A program made the position numbers and the translations under genes. Under the pieces are notes generated by a model. That model was given only the letters and a program-made list of their open reading frames with translations. It was not told where the DNA came from and ran no database searches. Shown here piece after piece: positions 31,545-40,500 of a stretch of 64,000 nt of DNA (the stretch's first letter is position 1; every line of letters starts with the position of its first letter). Source of the DNA: Bacteroidota bacterium (GTDB lineage Bacteria > Bacteroidota > Bacteroidia > Bacteroidales > F082); assembly GCA_020444415.1 (NCBI GenBank), contig JAHLLA010000008.1, positions 1 to 64,000 on the forward strand. Reading direction: 5' to 3'.

Positions 31545-32432
31545 TTAGTTAGTATTTGCCCTTGGGTGGGCGTTATTATATATCTTTTTTAATTGCTCAA
31601 TCGTATTATGCGTATACACCTGGGTGGCTGATAAATTGCTATGCCCCAGTAGTTCTTTAATATTATTCAAATCTGCACCGTTATTTAACATATGTGTGGC
31701 AAACGAATGACGTAAAATGTGCGGACTCTTTTTGGTGCTTGTAAATCCATCTAGCTGCCGGTTTACAATGCGGTAAATGAATTTTGGGTATGCCTTCAGG
31801 CCTTTGTCTGTTACAATTAACCAATCATTTGTAGTATCAAAGGTCTTTTTTTTCAATGAAATGTAAGTGCTTAAGTCATTAATAGTACTATTCGATAACG
31901 GGATGAGCCGTTCTTTATTTCGCTTGCCATGCACTTTTAACATTTTATTAGCAAAATCGATCGCATCATGTTTCAACCCGATTAATTCTCCTTGCCTCAT
32001 TCCCGTTGCATATAACAATTCAACGATTAATTTGTTGCGAACAGCACTGAAATTATGATCAGAAATACCCTCTTCCAAATAGGATTTGAGTTGTCCTTTT
32101 TCAATATATACGGGAAGCCTTTCAGCTTTCTTTAACAGGTGAATTTTTTGGGTTGGATTTGCAGAGATCTCTCCTTTATTCAACAGGAATTTGTAAAATG
32201 ATTTGAGTGCACTTATTTTTCGGTTGATCGAATTGGAGTTGAGACCATCTTCTTTCAGGCTGGCCACCCAAGACCGAATCATCTGCGGTGATGCATCGTT
32301 CAGGTTTTCTGTTTCGTAACCGGATAATAAATAATCTGAAAATGATTGTATATCCGACTGATATGCCGTGATGGTATGCACGGAATACCGTTTTTCGTTT
32401 GAAATATTTTGAAGGAAGTTTTGTATGTTCAT
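31545..32432 (-). CDS. xerC: Tyrosine recombinase XerC/XerD type
   Basis: 295 residues, the usual Xer length. The N-terminal SAM-like DNA-binding domain is about 1-95. The catalytic domain shows the Arg of ATGMRQGELIGL, the HxxR of HILRHSFATH, the His of LGHSNL and the nucleophile Tyr in TQVYTHNT. Its place between rpsU and hpf is conserved in Bacteroidota, so it is the housekeeping dimer-resolution recombinase and not a mobile-element integrase. Whether it acts as XerC or XerD cannot be decided here. Confidence 0.93.
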   Translation of the reverse strand: MNIQNFLQNISNEKRYSVHTITAYQSDIQSFSDYLLSGYETENLNDASPQMIRSWVASLKEDGLNSNSINRKISALKSFYKFLLNKGEISANPTQKIHLLKKAERLPVYIEKGQLKSYLEEGISDHNFSAVRNKLIVELLYATGMRQGELIGLKHDAIDFANKMLKVHGKRNKERLIPLSNSTINDLSTYISLKKKTFDTTNDWLIVTDKGLKAYPKFIYRIVNRQLDGFTSTKKSPHILRHSFATHMLNNGADLNNIKELLGHSNLSATQVYTHNTIEQLKKIYNNAHPRANTN

Positions 32433-32435
32433 GTA

Positions 32436-32498
32436 AACAAAAAGAAGAAACTCCGATCAAATATAATTAAAATTATAATTGAATCAAAGTTTCTTCTT
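32436..32498 (-). terminator. Long hairpin terminator after rpsU
   Basis: AAGAAGAAACT (32442-32452) pairs perfectly with AGTTTCTTCTT (32488-32498), and the AT-rich interior can pair further. On the minus strand a U-rich stretch follows (32436-32443). It probably ends the rpsU transcript in front of xerC. Confidence 0.6.
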
Positions 32499-32525
32499 AA
32501 AATATCCCTTAACAGAAGACTAAAC

Positions 32526-32720
32526 TTAGCCTTCTTCAGCCTGACGGAGTCCTTGAACGTAAATTGCTTTCAGACGCTGTTCTCTTTTAACAACGGATGG
32601 TTTTGTAAACCTTTGACGGCTACGCAATTCGCGCATCGCCCCTGTTTTTTCAAATTTACGTTTGAACTTCTTCAAAGCCCGGTCGATATTCTCACCTTCT
32701 TTTACTGGAATGATGATCAT
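32526..32720 (-). CDS. rpsU: 30S ribosomal protein S21
   Basis: 64 residues. MIIIPVKEGENIDRALKKFK, KFEKTGAMRELRSR and the basic C-terminus are typical of S21. The protein binds near the anti-Shine-Dalgarno end of 16S rRNA. It has its own strong promoter upstream and a terminator downstream. Confidence 0.97.
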   Translation of the reverse strand: MIIIPVKEGENIDRALKKFKRKFEKTGAMRELRSRQRFTKPSVVKREQRLKAIYVQGLRQAEEG

Positions 32721-32776
32721 TTCTAATACCTGTCCTTTTCTTTTTAAGTTTAAAAAATAATTTATTTAAGGGGCTG

Positions 32777-32806
32777 CAAAGGTAATATATTTTTTCAAAT
32801 TACAAA
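32777..32806 (-). promoter_or_regulatory. Promoter of rpsU (Bacteroidota type)
   Basis: On the minus strand, TTTG (32803-32806) is followed by an 18-nt spacer and TACCTTTG (32777-32784). This is an exact match to the -33 TTTG / -7 TAnnTTTG consensus with normal spacing. It is the clearest promoter in the window, 57 nt before the rpsU start. Confidence 0.75.
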
Positions 32807-32831
32807 TATCCCTTTTAGGGTTTTCGTTTGC

Positions 32832-35042
32832 TTATTCAGTTTCCAGTAAGTTTTCGAAAAGGAAATCATTTATTTTACAAAATAAGTGATAACGCGTATT
32901 GCCCCCGAATATCCCGTGGTTTTTATTGGGATACACCATAAAATCAAACTGTTTGTCCGCGTTTACAAGGGCAGTAATCATATCCATGCTGTTTTGAAAA
33001 TGGACATTGTCGTCAGTACTGCCATGGATCATCAAAAAATTACCTTTTAGTTTATCCACATGGTTGATAGGGGAGTTGTTGTCGTAACCCGAAGGATTGT
33101 CCTGTGGCTTTCTCATAAACCGTTCCGTGTAAATATTGTCGTAATATCGCCAGTTAGTTACCGGGGCAACGGAAACGGCAGTGTTAAAATAATCAGCGCC
33201 TTGGGTAATGGCATTGGCCGCCATAAAGCCACCATAACTCCATCCGAAAATTCCAATCCTATCCTTATCAACGTAATCCAATGCTCCTAAATATTTCGCT
33301 GTTTCAATATAGTCGAGGGTTTCATATTTTCCCAATTCGAGATAGGTCATCTTTTTAAATGCTTCGCCCCGTGCTCCGGTGCCACGATTATCAACAGAAA
33401 CGACAATAAAACCTTTTTGTGCCAGCAATTGGTACCAGAAATAATTGAAATAACCCCAGGTATTCAGTACTTCCTGTGAACCGGGACCTCCATAAATGGT
33501 AAGTAGGACCGGATATTTATTAGTAGGATTAAAATCGGGAGGTAGTATTTGCCATGCATTCAGGTCTACCTGTTCTCCGCCAGGAAGCGTAAACTCAGGT
33601 GACGAGATCGTGAAAAAGGAAAATTCTCCCAAATCATATTGACCCATTAATTCTTTTAATTTCCCGTTGTCTTCCAGTACCCTTATCTCTTCACCTTTTG
33701 AATTGTTAACTGTGATATATGGTGGGGTATTCATATCACTGAATGTATTAATATAATAGTTGAAATTATCACTAAAAGCTGCACTGTTTGTTCCGTTTCT
33801 TTTGGAAATCCTGGTGCGTTTCCCTTTCATATCCACATAATAAATACCACGGTTCAGCGGGCTTTCTTCTGCCGATTGGTAATAAATCTTTTTGTTTTCG
33901 GGATCATAACCATATACTTCGGTTACATCCCAGTTGCCTGAAGTGAGTTGTCTTACCAGACTTCCTTTCATATCATATAAATAGATGTGATTGTAGCCAT
34001 CTTTTTCTGATGTAATGATAAACTTGTCGTTTTCACCTACAAAAGTCAGGTTATCGGTGATGTCAATATAGTAAGGATTGTCTTCTGAATACAGTACCCT
34101 GCTTTCGCCGGTAAATGCATTGGCGAGTAAAATATCGAGGTGGTTTTGCAATCTGTTCAGCCGCTGGATGGCAAGGATATTAGGGTCGTGGGTCCACTTG
34201 ATCCTTGGAATATACAGGTCTGTTTCCTCACCTGTATCCATTTTGATAGTCTCGTTTTTATCAAGGTGATACACGTAAATATCTACCAGTGAATTGTCTT
34301 CACCTGCCTTTGGATATTTATAGGTGTACAATTCAGGGTATAAATCATCGTAATAAGTGAGTGTGTATTCTTTAACCCGGCTTTCGTCAAACTTGTAAAA
34401 GGCAATTTTTTTCCCGTCAGGCGACCAGTAAAAGGCTTTTGTAAATCCGAATTCTTCTTCATACACCCAATCGCAGGTACCATTGATGATGTGGTTGAAT
34501 TCACCATCATCGGTCACCATTATTTCTTCCTTTGAAGCCAGGTCTTTTACAAAGAGGTTGTTGTCCCTTACAAATGCGACTTTCTGGCCATCGGGCGAAT
34601 ACTCAGCGAGTTGTTGTTTGCCTTCAGAAAGTACTTCCAGCATCTTACTTTTTGCATCCCACACATAATTTACTGACTTTGAAGAGTGGCGGTAAATGGA
34701 TTCTGTTTCGGTAGGGATGAGGAACTTGTCTTCCTCTTTATTCATTGAAAAAGAGCTGAGCCGTATGGGTTTGTCCTCGCCATCGACTGAAAGTTCGCCT
34801 GATTGGATCATGGTGGTGACTGAATCACCTGTTTTGTAATCATATACGACGAGTGAACCATTTTTGATCATGGTATATTGTTCGCCATTTTGCAAGGAGT
34901 TCATTCCCCTTACCGATTTAGGAAAGAATTTGTAGTTGACCCAGATGTCTTCAAGGCTGATGTCTTTTAATTCGTTTTGTGCACGCAGCAATGGGCTGGA
35001 AATGAGCGTGAAAACAACGATGAATACAACGATTTTTTTCAT
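32832..35042 (-). CDS. S9B peptidase, dipeptidyl peptidase IV-like
   Basis: 736 residues with signal peptide MKKIVVFIVVFTLISSPLLRAQ. An N-terminal beta-propeller DPPIV_N domain (about 60-460) is followed by the alpha/beta-hydrolase catalytic domain. The nucleophile is Ser602 in GWSYGGF. The Asp is in HGSTDDNVHFQNS and the His in YPNKNHGIFG near the C-terminus. The substrate-binding Glu pair may lie in CDWVYEEEFGF. It should release N-terminal X-Pro or X-Ala dipeptides in the periplasm, part of the peptide catabolism common in this phylum. No partner gene adjoins it. Confidence 0.94.
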   Translation of the reverse strand: MKKIVVFIVVFTLISSPLLRAQNELKDISLEDIWVNYKFFPKSVRGMNSLQNGEQYTMIKNGSLVVYDYKTGDSVTTMIQSGELSVDGEDKPIRLSSFSMNKEEDKFLIPTETESIYRHSSKSVNYVWDAKSKMLEVLSEGKQQLAEYSPDGQKVAFVRDNNLFVKDLASKEEIMVTDDGEFNHIINGTCDWVYEEEFGFTKAFYWSPDGKKIAFYKFDESRVKEYTLTYYDDLYPELYTYKYPKAGEDNSLVDIYVYHLDKNETIKMDTGEETDLYIPRIKWTHDPNILAIQRLNRLQNHLDILLANAFTGESRVLYSEDNPYYIDITDNLTFVGENDKFIITSEKDGYNHIYLYDMKGSLVRQLTSGNWDVTEVYGYDPENKKIYYQSAEESPLNRGIYYVDMKGKRTRISKRNGTNSAAFSDNFNYYINTFSDMNTPPYITVNNSKGEEIRVLEDNGKLKELMGQYDLGEFSFFTISSPEFTLPGGEQVDLNAWQILPPDFNPTNKYPVLLTIYGGPGSQEVLNTWGYFNYFWYQLLAQKGFIVVSVDNRGTGARGEAFKKMTYLELGKYETLDYIETAKYLGALDYVDKDRIGIFGWSYGGFMAANAITQGADYFNTAVSVAPVTNWRYYDNIYTERFMRKPQDNPSGYDNNSPINHVDKLKGNFLMIHGSTDDNVHFQNSMDMITALVNADKQFDFMVYPNKNHGIFGGNTRYHLFCKINDFLFENLLETE

Positions 35043-35073
35043 GGTACGGATTAAATTGGTTTATAAGCAGTGG

Positions 35074-35081
35074 CAAATTTA
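35074..35081 (-). promoter_or_regulatory. Putative -7 element of the DPP IV gene
   Basis: TAAATTTG on the minus strand, an exact TAnnTTTG match 32 nt before the ATG at 35042. No good -33 TTG is seen at the right distance. Confidence 0.45.
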
Positions 35082-35123
35082 ATTATTTGTTGCCAGAGGT
35101 ATTTCAGATCGGATGTATTTTTC

Positions 35124-35131
35124 TATTTTTG
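35124..35131 (+). promoter_or_regulatory. Putative -7 element for the tRNA-Val transcript
   Basis: TATTTTTG on the plus strand, an exact TAnnTTTG match, 80 nt before tRNA-Val and 31 nt before the broken tRNA fragment. The -33 part is unclear. Confidence 0.4.
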
Positions 35132-35184
35132 CAGCGCACCTGTTGAGTTAGATGTTAAAAAGAAACTTTAGCTCAGTTGGTTTA

Positions 35185-35300
35185 CCTGCCCGCCGTGCGA
35201 CATTATTTTAGGGACGTTAGCTCAGTTGGTTTAGAGCGCATGCTTGACAGGCATGAGGTCACGTGTTCGACTCACGTACGTCCCACTCTGGCAGGCGGGG
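35185..35300. repeat. Inverted GC-rich flanks around tRNA-Val
   Basis: CCTGCCCGCC (35185-35194) and GGCAGGCGGG (35290-35299) are inverted relative to each other with 8 of 10 positions matching. They border the segment inserted into the broken tRNA and stand out as GC-rich in an AT-rich area. They resemble the short GC-rich palindromic repeats common in Bacteroidota. Confidence 0.5.
35211..35285 (+). tRNA. tRNA-Val (anticodon GAC)
   Basis: A 75-nt cloverleaf: acceptor GGGACGT/ACGTCCC with discriminator A, D-arm GCTCAGTTGGTTTAGAGC, anticodon stem CATGC/GCATG around loop TTGACAG, T-arm ACGTG TTCGACT CACGT. All stems pair fully. The 3' CCA is not encoded. It lies inside the remains of a second, similar tRNA. 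Confidence 0.95.
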
Positions 35301-35384
35301 AGCGCATGATTGACAGGCAAGCGGTCAGCAGTTCGAATCTGCTAAGTCCCACATATTTTCCTGATCAGGTTTCCCTTCTAAAGA

Positions 35385-35792
35385 TCAATTCACAAACCGA
35401 ACAATAAAATACCCTGAAAGGCTAACCACTGACGATAGAAAAGCGCCCCAGGCGATATCAATAAAAACGATTTGGATGGGCCAGTCTTTCAATGTGGCAT
35501 AGTTGGTAAGATCGTAAGTGGCATATGTGAAAAAGCCGAATAAGGCACCTAATACGATGGCATTCACAAAAGATTCTTTTTGAACTGCAGGATAGACAGC
35601 AAAAAACATGATACCCGCGATAAATATCAGGTAGAATATAATGGCTGCTACCCAATTCACTTCGTCGCTTAAAAAATTCCCGAGATAGTTCCTGTACATA
35701 TTCTTGGCAATGAGTCCCAGCCATAGCATATCAATAGCGAAGAAAACAACAGATGTCAGCACGTAGCTGATCAATATTTTTATAAAGTCCAT
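35385..35792 (-). CDS. DUF2177 family membrane protein
   Basis: 135 residues with four predicted membrane helices, at about 5-27, 47-67, 77-95 and 108-130. The family signature is present: FFAIDMLWLGLIAKNMYRN near the start and GFFTYATYDLTNYATLKDWP in the middle. The function is unknown. Its start is 2 bp after the stop of the preceding secreted-protein gene, so the two are co-transcribed. Confidence 0.88.
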   Translation of the reverse strand: MDFIKILISYVLTSVVFFAIDMLWLGLIAKNMYRNYLGNFLSDEVNWVAAIIFYLIFIAGIMFFAVYPAVQKESFVNAIVLGALFGFFTYATYDLTNYATLKDWPIQIVFIDIAWGAFLSSVVSLSGYFIVRFVN

Positions 35793-35794
35793 GG

Positions 35795-36298
35795 CTATTT
35801 ACCTATTATTTGCTGATATCCGGAGGCATCAATGGTAAATTTATAATAGGCTACACCTGATTTCAGAATGCAACGAATTTCGCCCTGGCTACTATTCAGG
35901 AAGTCCGTAAATTTTTCGCGTTCCAGTTTTAACCCACCTGTTTTGGCCCATTTGTCTAAAATGGTTACTTTTTCCGTGGTTCCTTCGCTGTTGCGCATTC
36001 TCAAAGTCACTTCTTTTAATGCATCAGTGCCCGGAAAAGCCGGTTTCTCAAAAACACAATTCTCATAAAGAAATAAGCCAACATTTTGGTCTTCGTCAAT
36101 ATAAACTCTTGTGCAGAATTTGTCCATCGGGTTTCCATTGGGATCATTGTAATAAATAAGCCCATCAAATGATTTTCCTGTAATTTCAACTAAATCGGTG
36201 GTGTCGCCAAAGTCATCCAATGTATATGACCTGGTCCATTGCGATTGTGCTATTAAGGTGGTTAAAATTAAACTTATGATTAAAAAGTGCTTTTTCAT
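35795..36298 (-). CDS. Secreted protein of unknown function
   Basis: 167 residues with signal peptide MKKHFLIISLILTTLIAQSQ. The mature part is beta-rich with alternating charged residues and two Cys (FCTRVYIDEDQ and YENCVFEKPAF), plus a third in EIRCILKSG. I do not recognise a family. The DUF2177 membrane protein follows after 2 bp, which suggests one operon. A 9-bp hairpin (CAAATCATT/AATGATTTG, 36363-36386) lies in the 140-bp gap upstream. Confidence 0.75.
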   Translation of the reverse strand: MKKHFLIISLILTTLIAQSQWTRSYTLDDFGDTTDLVEITGKSFDGLIYYNDPNGNPMDKFCTRVYIDEDQNVGLFLYENCVFEKPAFPGTDALKEVTLRMRNSEGTTEKVTILDKWAKTGGLKLEREKFTDFLNSSQGEIRCILKSGVAYYKFTIDASGYQQIIGK

Positions 36299-36438
36299 TT
36301 GATTACGTTTGTAAATTACAATACGAAAGTAAGAAAATGAAAAAGGATGAAAGTACTACTCTCAAATCATTTTAAAGAATGATTTGTTAATAAAAAGTGA
36401 GGTGCTAATTATCAACTTTTATCTTATATGTAAATTAC

Positions 36439-37509
36439 TTAAAATGATGAACATTCAATTGGCTGGTTTGGTCTTCTCATGGTGTTCGGTTTGTTTCTGC
36501 CGAAACTTATGCCATCAAATTCAAACACGAGTGAGATTTGATGCGAAGGTCCTACATAACCATGTTCAGAATGGATCATAAGATCATACGAATACATGAC
36601 CTTCATCCTGTTTTCATCGGTAAATGGTACATTGGTACCTACCATGAAAGTCATGTTTGAGAAATTATCCCAGTTGAAGGCTTCATTTTTATACCAGATT
36701 CCAAAATATACATAAGATGTATACGCATTGATACCTACCTGGTAAACATCCATAAATAACTGTCGCTGATAGATAAAACCAGGATTGAGTTTCCATCCGC
36801 TGGCTTTTCCGTATAATACCCTTGATTCCATCAGGTCAATGATAAAATCGGCATGAACTACATATTTAATTTCCAAAGGCGCCGTATGACCTGTGAATGA
36901 TTGGTCGGGCCGGGTTAAATGATGAGCAGCAACACCAATTACACCGGTTGTTGAACCTTTTTCGAACTGAAACAATGCACCGAGAGAGAAATCTGCATAA
37001 AAAGTGCTTTCTTCCCCGAAACTGCTAAAGGTAGAGGGTCCGATATTTCCATAAATAGGATCCAGTTGGCTTGAAAAAACGGCATCCGTAAGATCAAGTT
37101 TCCGGTTAACCGCTGAAATGGTAGCACCTACTTGAAACAGCGTATTGTATGAAGAGCGTATTCGAACGGAAGGCATTACACCAATCGTGGTTGTTTTAAT
37201 ATACCCCATACCTTGCCTGTCCTGTTGAAATATTAATCCCAATCCTCCTGAGCCGGGAATATTCCTGTCGGCAATATCAGCGCTAAAATTATAGGTGTAA
37301 TAATTGCCGCTTAGGCCTGTCCAGCGTTTCAGATAATTAAACCTGGTTTTAAGTCCTAATGTAAGGCCTACCATAGCCGGGTTATAATAGGTCGGGCTAT
37401 TATATGGCTGCGAGTAGGTTATATCTTGTGATCTCGCCTCAGATACGCTAAAAACAAACAGTGCCAGCGCGCCTACTATTACGAATATTTTCTTTGGTGT
37501 AAGTGTCAT
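36439..37509 (-). CDS. PorP/SprF family type IX secretion outer-membrane protein
   Basis: 356 residues with an N-terminal signal segment ending near ARSQ28. The mature start DITYSQPYNSPTYYNPAMVGL is the PorP/SprF hallmark, followed by a beta-barrel pattern to the end. Such proteins help T9SS deliver or attach specific large surface proteins that carry the gliding-motility-type C-terminal domain. The gene for exactly such a protein lies 24 bp upstream on the same strand, so the pair is probably a cargo and its dedicated outer-membrane partner. Confidence 0.93.
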   Translation of the reverse strand: MTLTPKKIFVIVGALALFVFSVSEARSQDITYSQPYNSPTYYNPAMVGLTLGLKTRFNYLKRWTGLSGNYYTYNFSADIADRNIPGSGGLGLIFQQDRQGMGYIKTTTIGVMPSVRIRSSYNTLFQVGATISAVNRKLDLTDAVFSSQLDPIYGNIGPSTFSSFGEESTFYADFSLGALFQFEKGSTTGVIGVAAHHLTRPDQSFTGHTAPLEIKYVVHADFIIDLMESRVLYGKASGWKLNPGFIYQRQLFMDVYQVGINAYTSYVYFGIWYKNEAFNWDNFSNMTFMVGTNVPFTDENRMKVMYSYDLMIHSEHGYVGPSHQISLVFEFDGISFGRNKPNTMRRPNQPIECSSF

Positions 37510-37533
37510 CGTTAAATGGTTTTTGCTTGTTTG

Positions 37534-40500
37534 TTATCTTATTAAGGTTACGGTTCCGTAAGGTTTCGTATTGCCATCGCCATTATCGCTGCCTTTCCAT
37601 TTGGTACCATCTTTAAACACGGCATCAATTTTCCAGGTATAGGCGCCAGCCGGGCAAAGATCCAGGTTTGGGTTATTTTCATTCCTTCCATTCCAACTGG
37701 CAGCAGGTTTGCCGTCAATAAGCGCATCGGTTTCCCAAATTAAATCACCCCAGGCATCATAAATGTATAGATTGTACCTGATGAGGTTCACGCCTTTTAC
37801 GATAAACCTTCCGTCTTCATATGTCCAGCCTAGATTTCCCGGTACAAAAGCATTGGGAACATAGAGGGTCTTAAACATCATTTCATATTCATAGGTGGTT
37901 GTATCAGGACAACCATTGTCACTATATGCGATTAGCGTAATGGTATAGAATCCGTCTTCTGAATACTGCACAACCGGATTTTCTTCTTCTGAGACTTCGC
38001 CATTTCCAAAGTCCCAGAAGTATGTTGTAGCTCCTATGCTTTGGTTATTAAGATAAATTTCTCCTTGTTGTATTTCATATTGCTCGTATACTTCGAATGC
38101 AGCAACGGGTCTTTCGTACACTTCTACGTCATATTCCACTGTATCACGGCAAAAGTTATTGTCCATCACGATAAGTGATACATTATAAATGCCTTCTTCA
38201 TTGTAAATATAAACGGGATTTGGCCGGTCAGACGAATCAGCAATAGAGGTTGGATCTCCAAAATTCCACTGCCAGAATGATATAGGGGTGCCTGACTCAA
38301 CAGACTCGTCAAAAAAGAAAGTTTCGTGATCTACACAGCCCACCGTATTTGAGAAATTCGCTTCAGGACGGTCAAAAATTTCAATTGTATTTCGAATGGT
38401 ATCTGTACATCCGTAAATGCTGGTTACCACCAATTGTACATCATATACACCTGCCGAGGGATATATGTAAGTTGGGTTTTGTAATGATGAGGTGTCATCA
38501 GGATTCGTATCATCACCGAAGTCCCACCACCATTGGTCAATATCGGCGCCATTTCCTTCCGAAAGGTCGCTGAATTGTGTTAGTGATTCAAAACAAGTGG
38601 CTCCGGTAACTGCAAAACCAGCTGTTGGAATTGGACCCACAATAACAGTTTGAAAAGCGGTATCCTTTAAAATATTCTGACCTGATTGAGCCGTAACAAT
38701 TAAGGATGCTTCGTACGTTCCGCTTGCATCATAGGTATGGCAGATTGGATTCTGGTAAAAATCGTATATCAATGTATTGCCATCCCCAAAATCCCATTCC
38801 CATTGGGTTATCTCCATGTAATTGCTATAAATTACAGAAGAATCGGCCAAACAAATTTCAGAACCATCACAGGTAATATGATCCGGCAAGTAGATTTCCG
38901 CATCAAGACATGGGGTTCTGACGATCGTTTTTACAATCGAATCAACACAACCATTAAAATTGGTTACGAATAATTTCACCTGGTAGGTGCTGTCGTCTGG
39001 CAGATATGTATGTGTTGGGTTTTGTAAGTTTGAAAAGTTATTGACGCCAGAAGAATAATCTCCAAAATCCCACGACCAACTTGCAATATTGGTACCCATG
39101 CCATCCGATTCATCAATAAACTGTGTAGGTTCCTCACAAGTACTCATGATGTAGCTGAAATCGGGTATCGGTAATTCATTTATTGTAATGGTATCTACAT
39201 ATGTAGCTGAGCAACCATAAATATCAAGGGCGGTAAGTACAACCCTGTAAGTTCCGGGATTAGCATACGTATAACTAACGGTGTCTTCGGGTGAAGTATA
39301 TAATGGCGTACCATTACCAAAATCCCACCTGAAATAAACTATTGTGTCGTTCAGAGGGAAAAAATCGGCATCAAAAAATGTAGCTTCTCCAAAACATACC
39401 TCAGAGGCTATATAATCTATTGAAAGTTTATCGCGGACACATACAAGATTTGTGTCCACAGAAGCACAGCCATTTGTATCTGCAATTGTTAAAACAACTG
39501 TGTAGCAGCTATCTGTAAAATTATAAATGTGTACGGGGTTTATTTCGTTCGATGAATATCCATCCCCGAAATCCCAGGTCCAGGTTTCAATCGGACTGTC
39601 GTTGCCGGCTTGTGAATCATCGAAAAATAGAACCTGCCCCGCAGTATCGCATTCTAAATTAAATGTAAATGCAGCGGAGGGGTTGTCAAATATCCTGATG
39701 ATCCTGTTCGTAGTATCAGAACAACCGAATTCATTAAAAACGATCAGCCTGACATTATAATTTCCGGGTGCCTGGTAAAAATGGATCGGGTTTTGGAGGG
39801 TATCAGTATCTCCATCTCCGAATGTCCAGTCCCATGAAACAATATCAGCCTGGTTGCTATAGGATTGATCCAGAAATTGGATAGAATCGCCAAAACAAGA
39901 GTTGTTATAATCAAAATCGGCAACAGGACTTTCCCTCACAAGGATGGTTTTTGAAACGGTACTTTCACATCCGTCGGCTCCGGTTCCTGTCAAAGTTACC
40001 GTGTATAATCCTGGCTGGGTGTATAAATGTATGGGGTTGGCGTTATTTGAATACACACCATCACCGAAATCCCAATACCACGAAGCAATACTGATAGGGC
40101 CATTGTTTATACTAAAAAATTCAGCAATTTCCCACAAACAGATGGTATCGTTTGTTATGGTAAAGTCTATGTCAGGCAGTGTGTCAACCACTATATTTTG
40201 AACAATCGAGTCGAAACAGCCCTGCTCATTTGTCACAACAAGCGAAACATCATACGTTCCGGGACCAGTAAATAAATGGCTGGGGTTTTGAAGGTCTGAA
40301 AAATTATTTACACCTGATAATGGATCATCAAAGTCCCATGACCAGGAAATGATATCGGGCCCATTGTTATTATTGGAATTGTCGGTAAAATAAACGGAAT
40401 CTCCAAGGCAGGTTTCCTGGTAGGTGAAATCAGCATTCGGATTGGCAAAAACATGGACTGTTTGAACGATTGTATCTGTACAGCCAAAACTATCAAAGGC

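Larger units (their letters stand above)
35162..35351 (+). pseudogene. Decayed tRNA(GAC) split by an inserted segment
   Basis: The 5' part is 35162-35183 (GAAACTT, TAGCTCAGTTGGTTT) and the 3' part 35301-35351. Joined, they make a tRNA-Val-like sequence whose T-arm is intact (AGCAG TTCGAAT CTGCT) and whose 3' acceptor strand is AAGTCCC followed by A. The 5' acceptor strand GAAACTT no longer pairs fully with AAGTCCC, and the anticodon stem CATGA/GCAAG has two mismatches around loop TTGACAG. The break falls in the D-loop, where a segment holding the intact tRNA-Val is inserted. It should not yield a working tRNA. Confidence 0.6.

Noticed and set aside
31545-32432. Tyrosine recombinase as a sign of a phage, integron or genomic island
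   Set aside because: It is in the conserved rpsU-xerC-hpf position of Bacteroidota with no attachment-site repeats nearby, so it is the housekeeping Xer enzyme.
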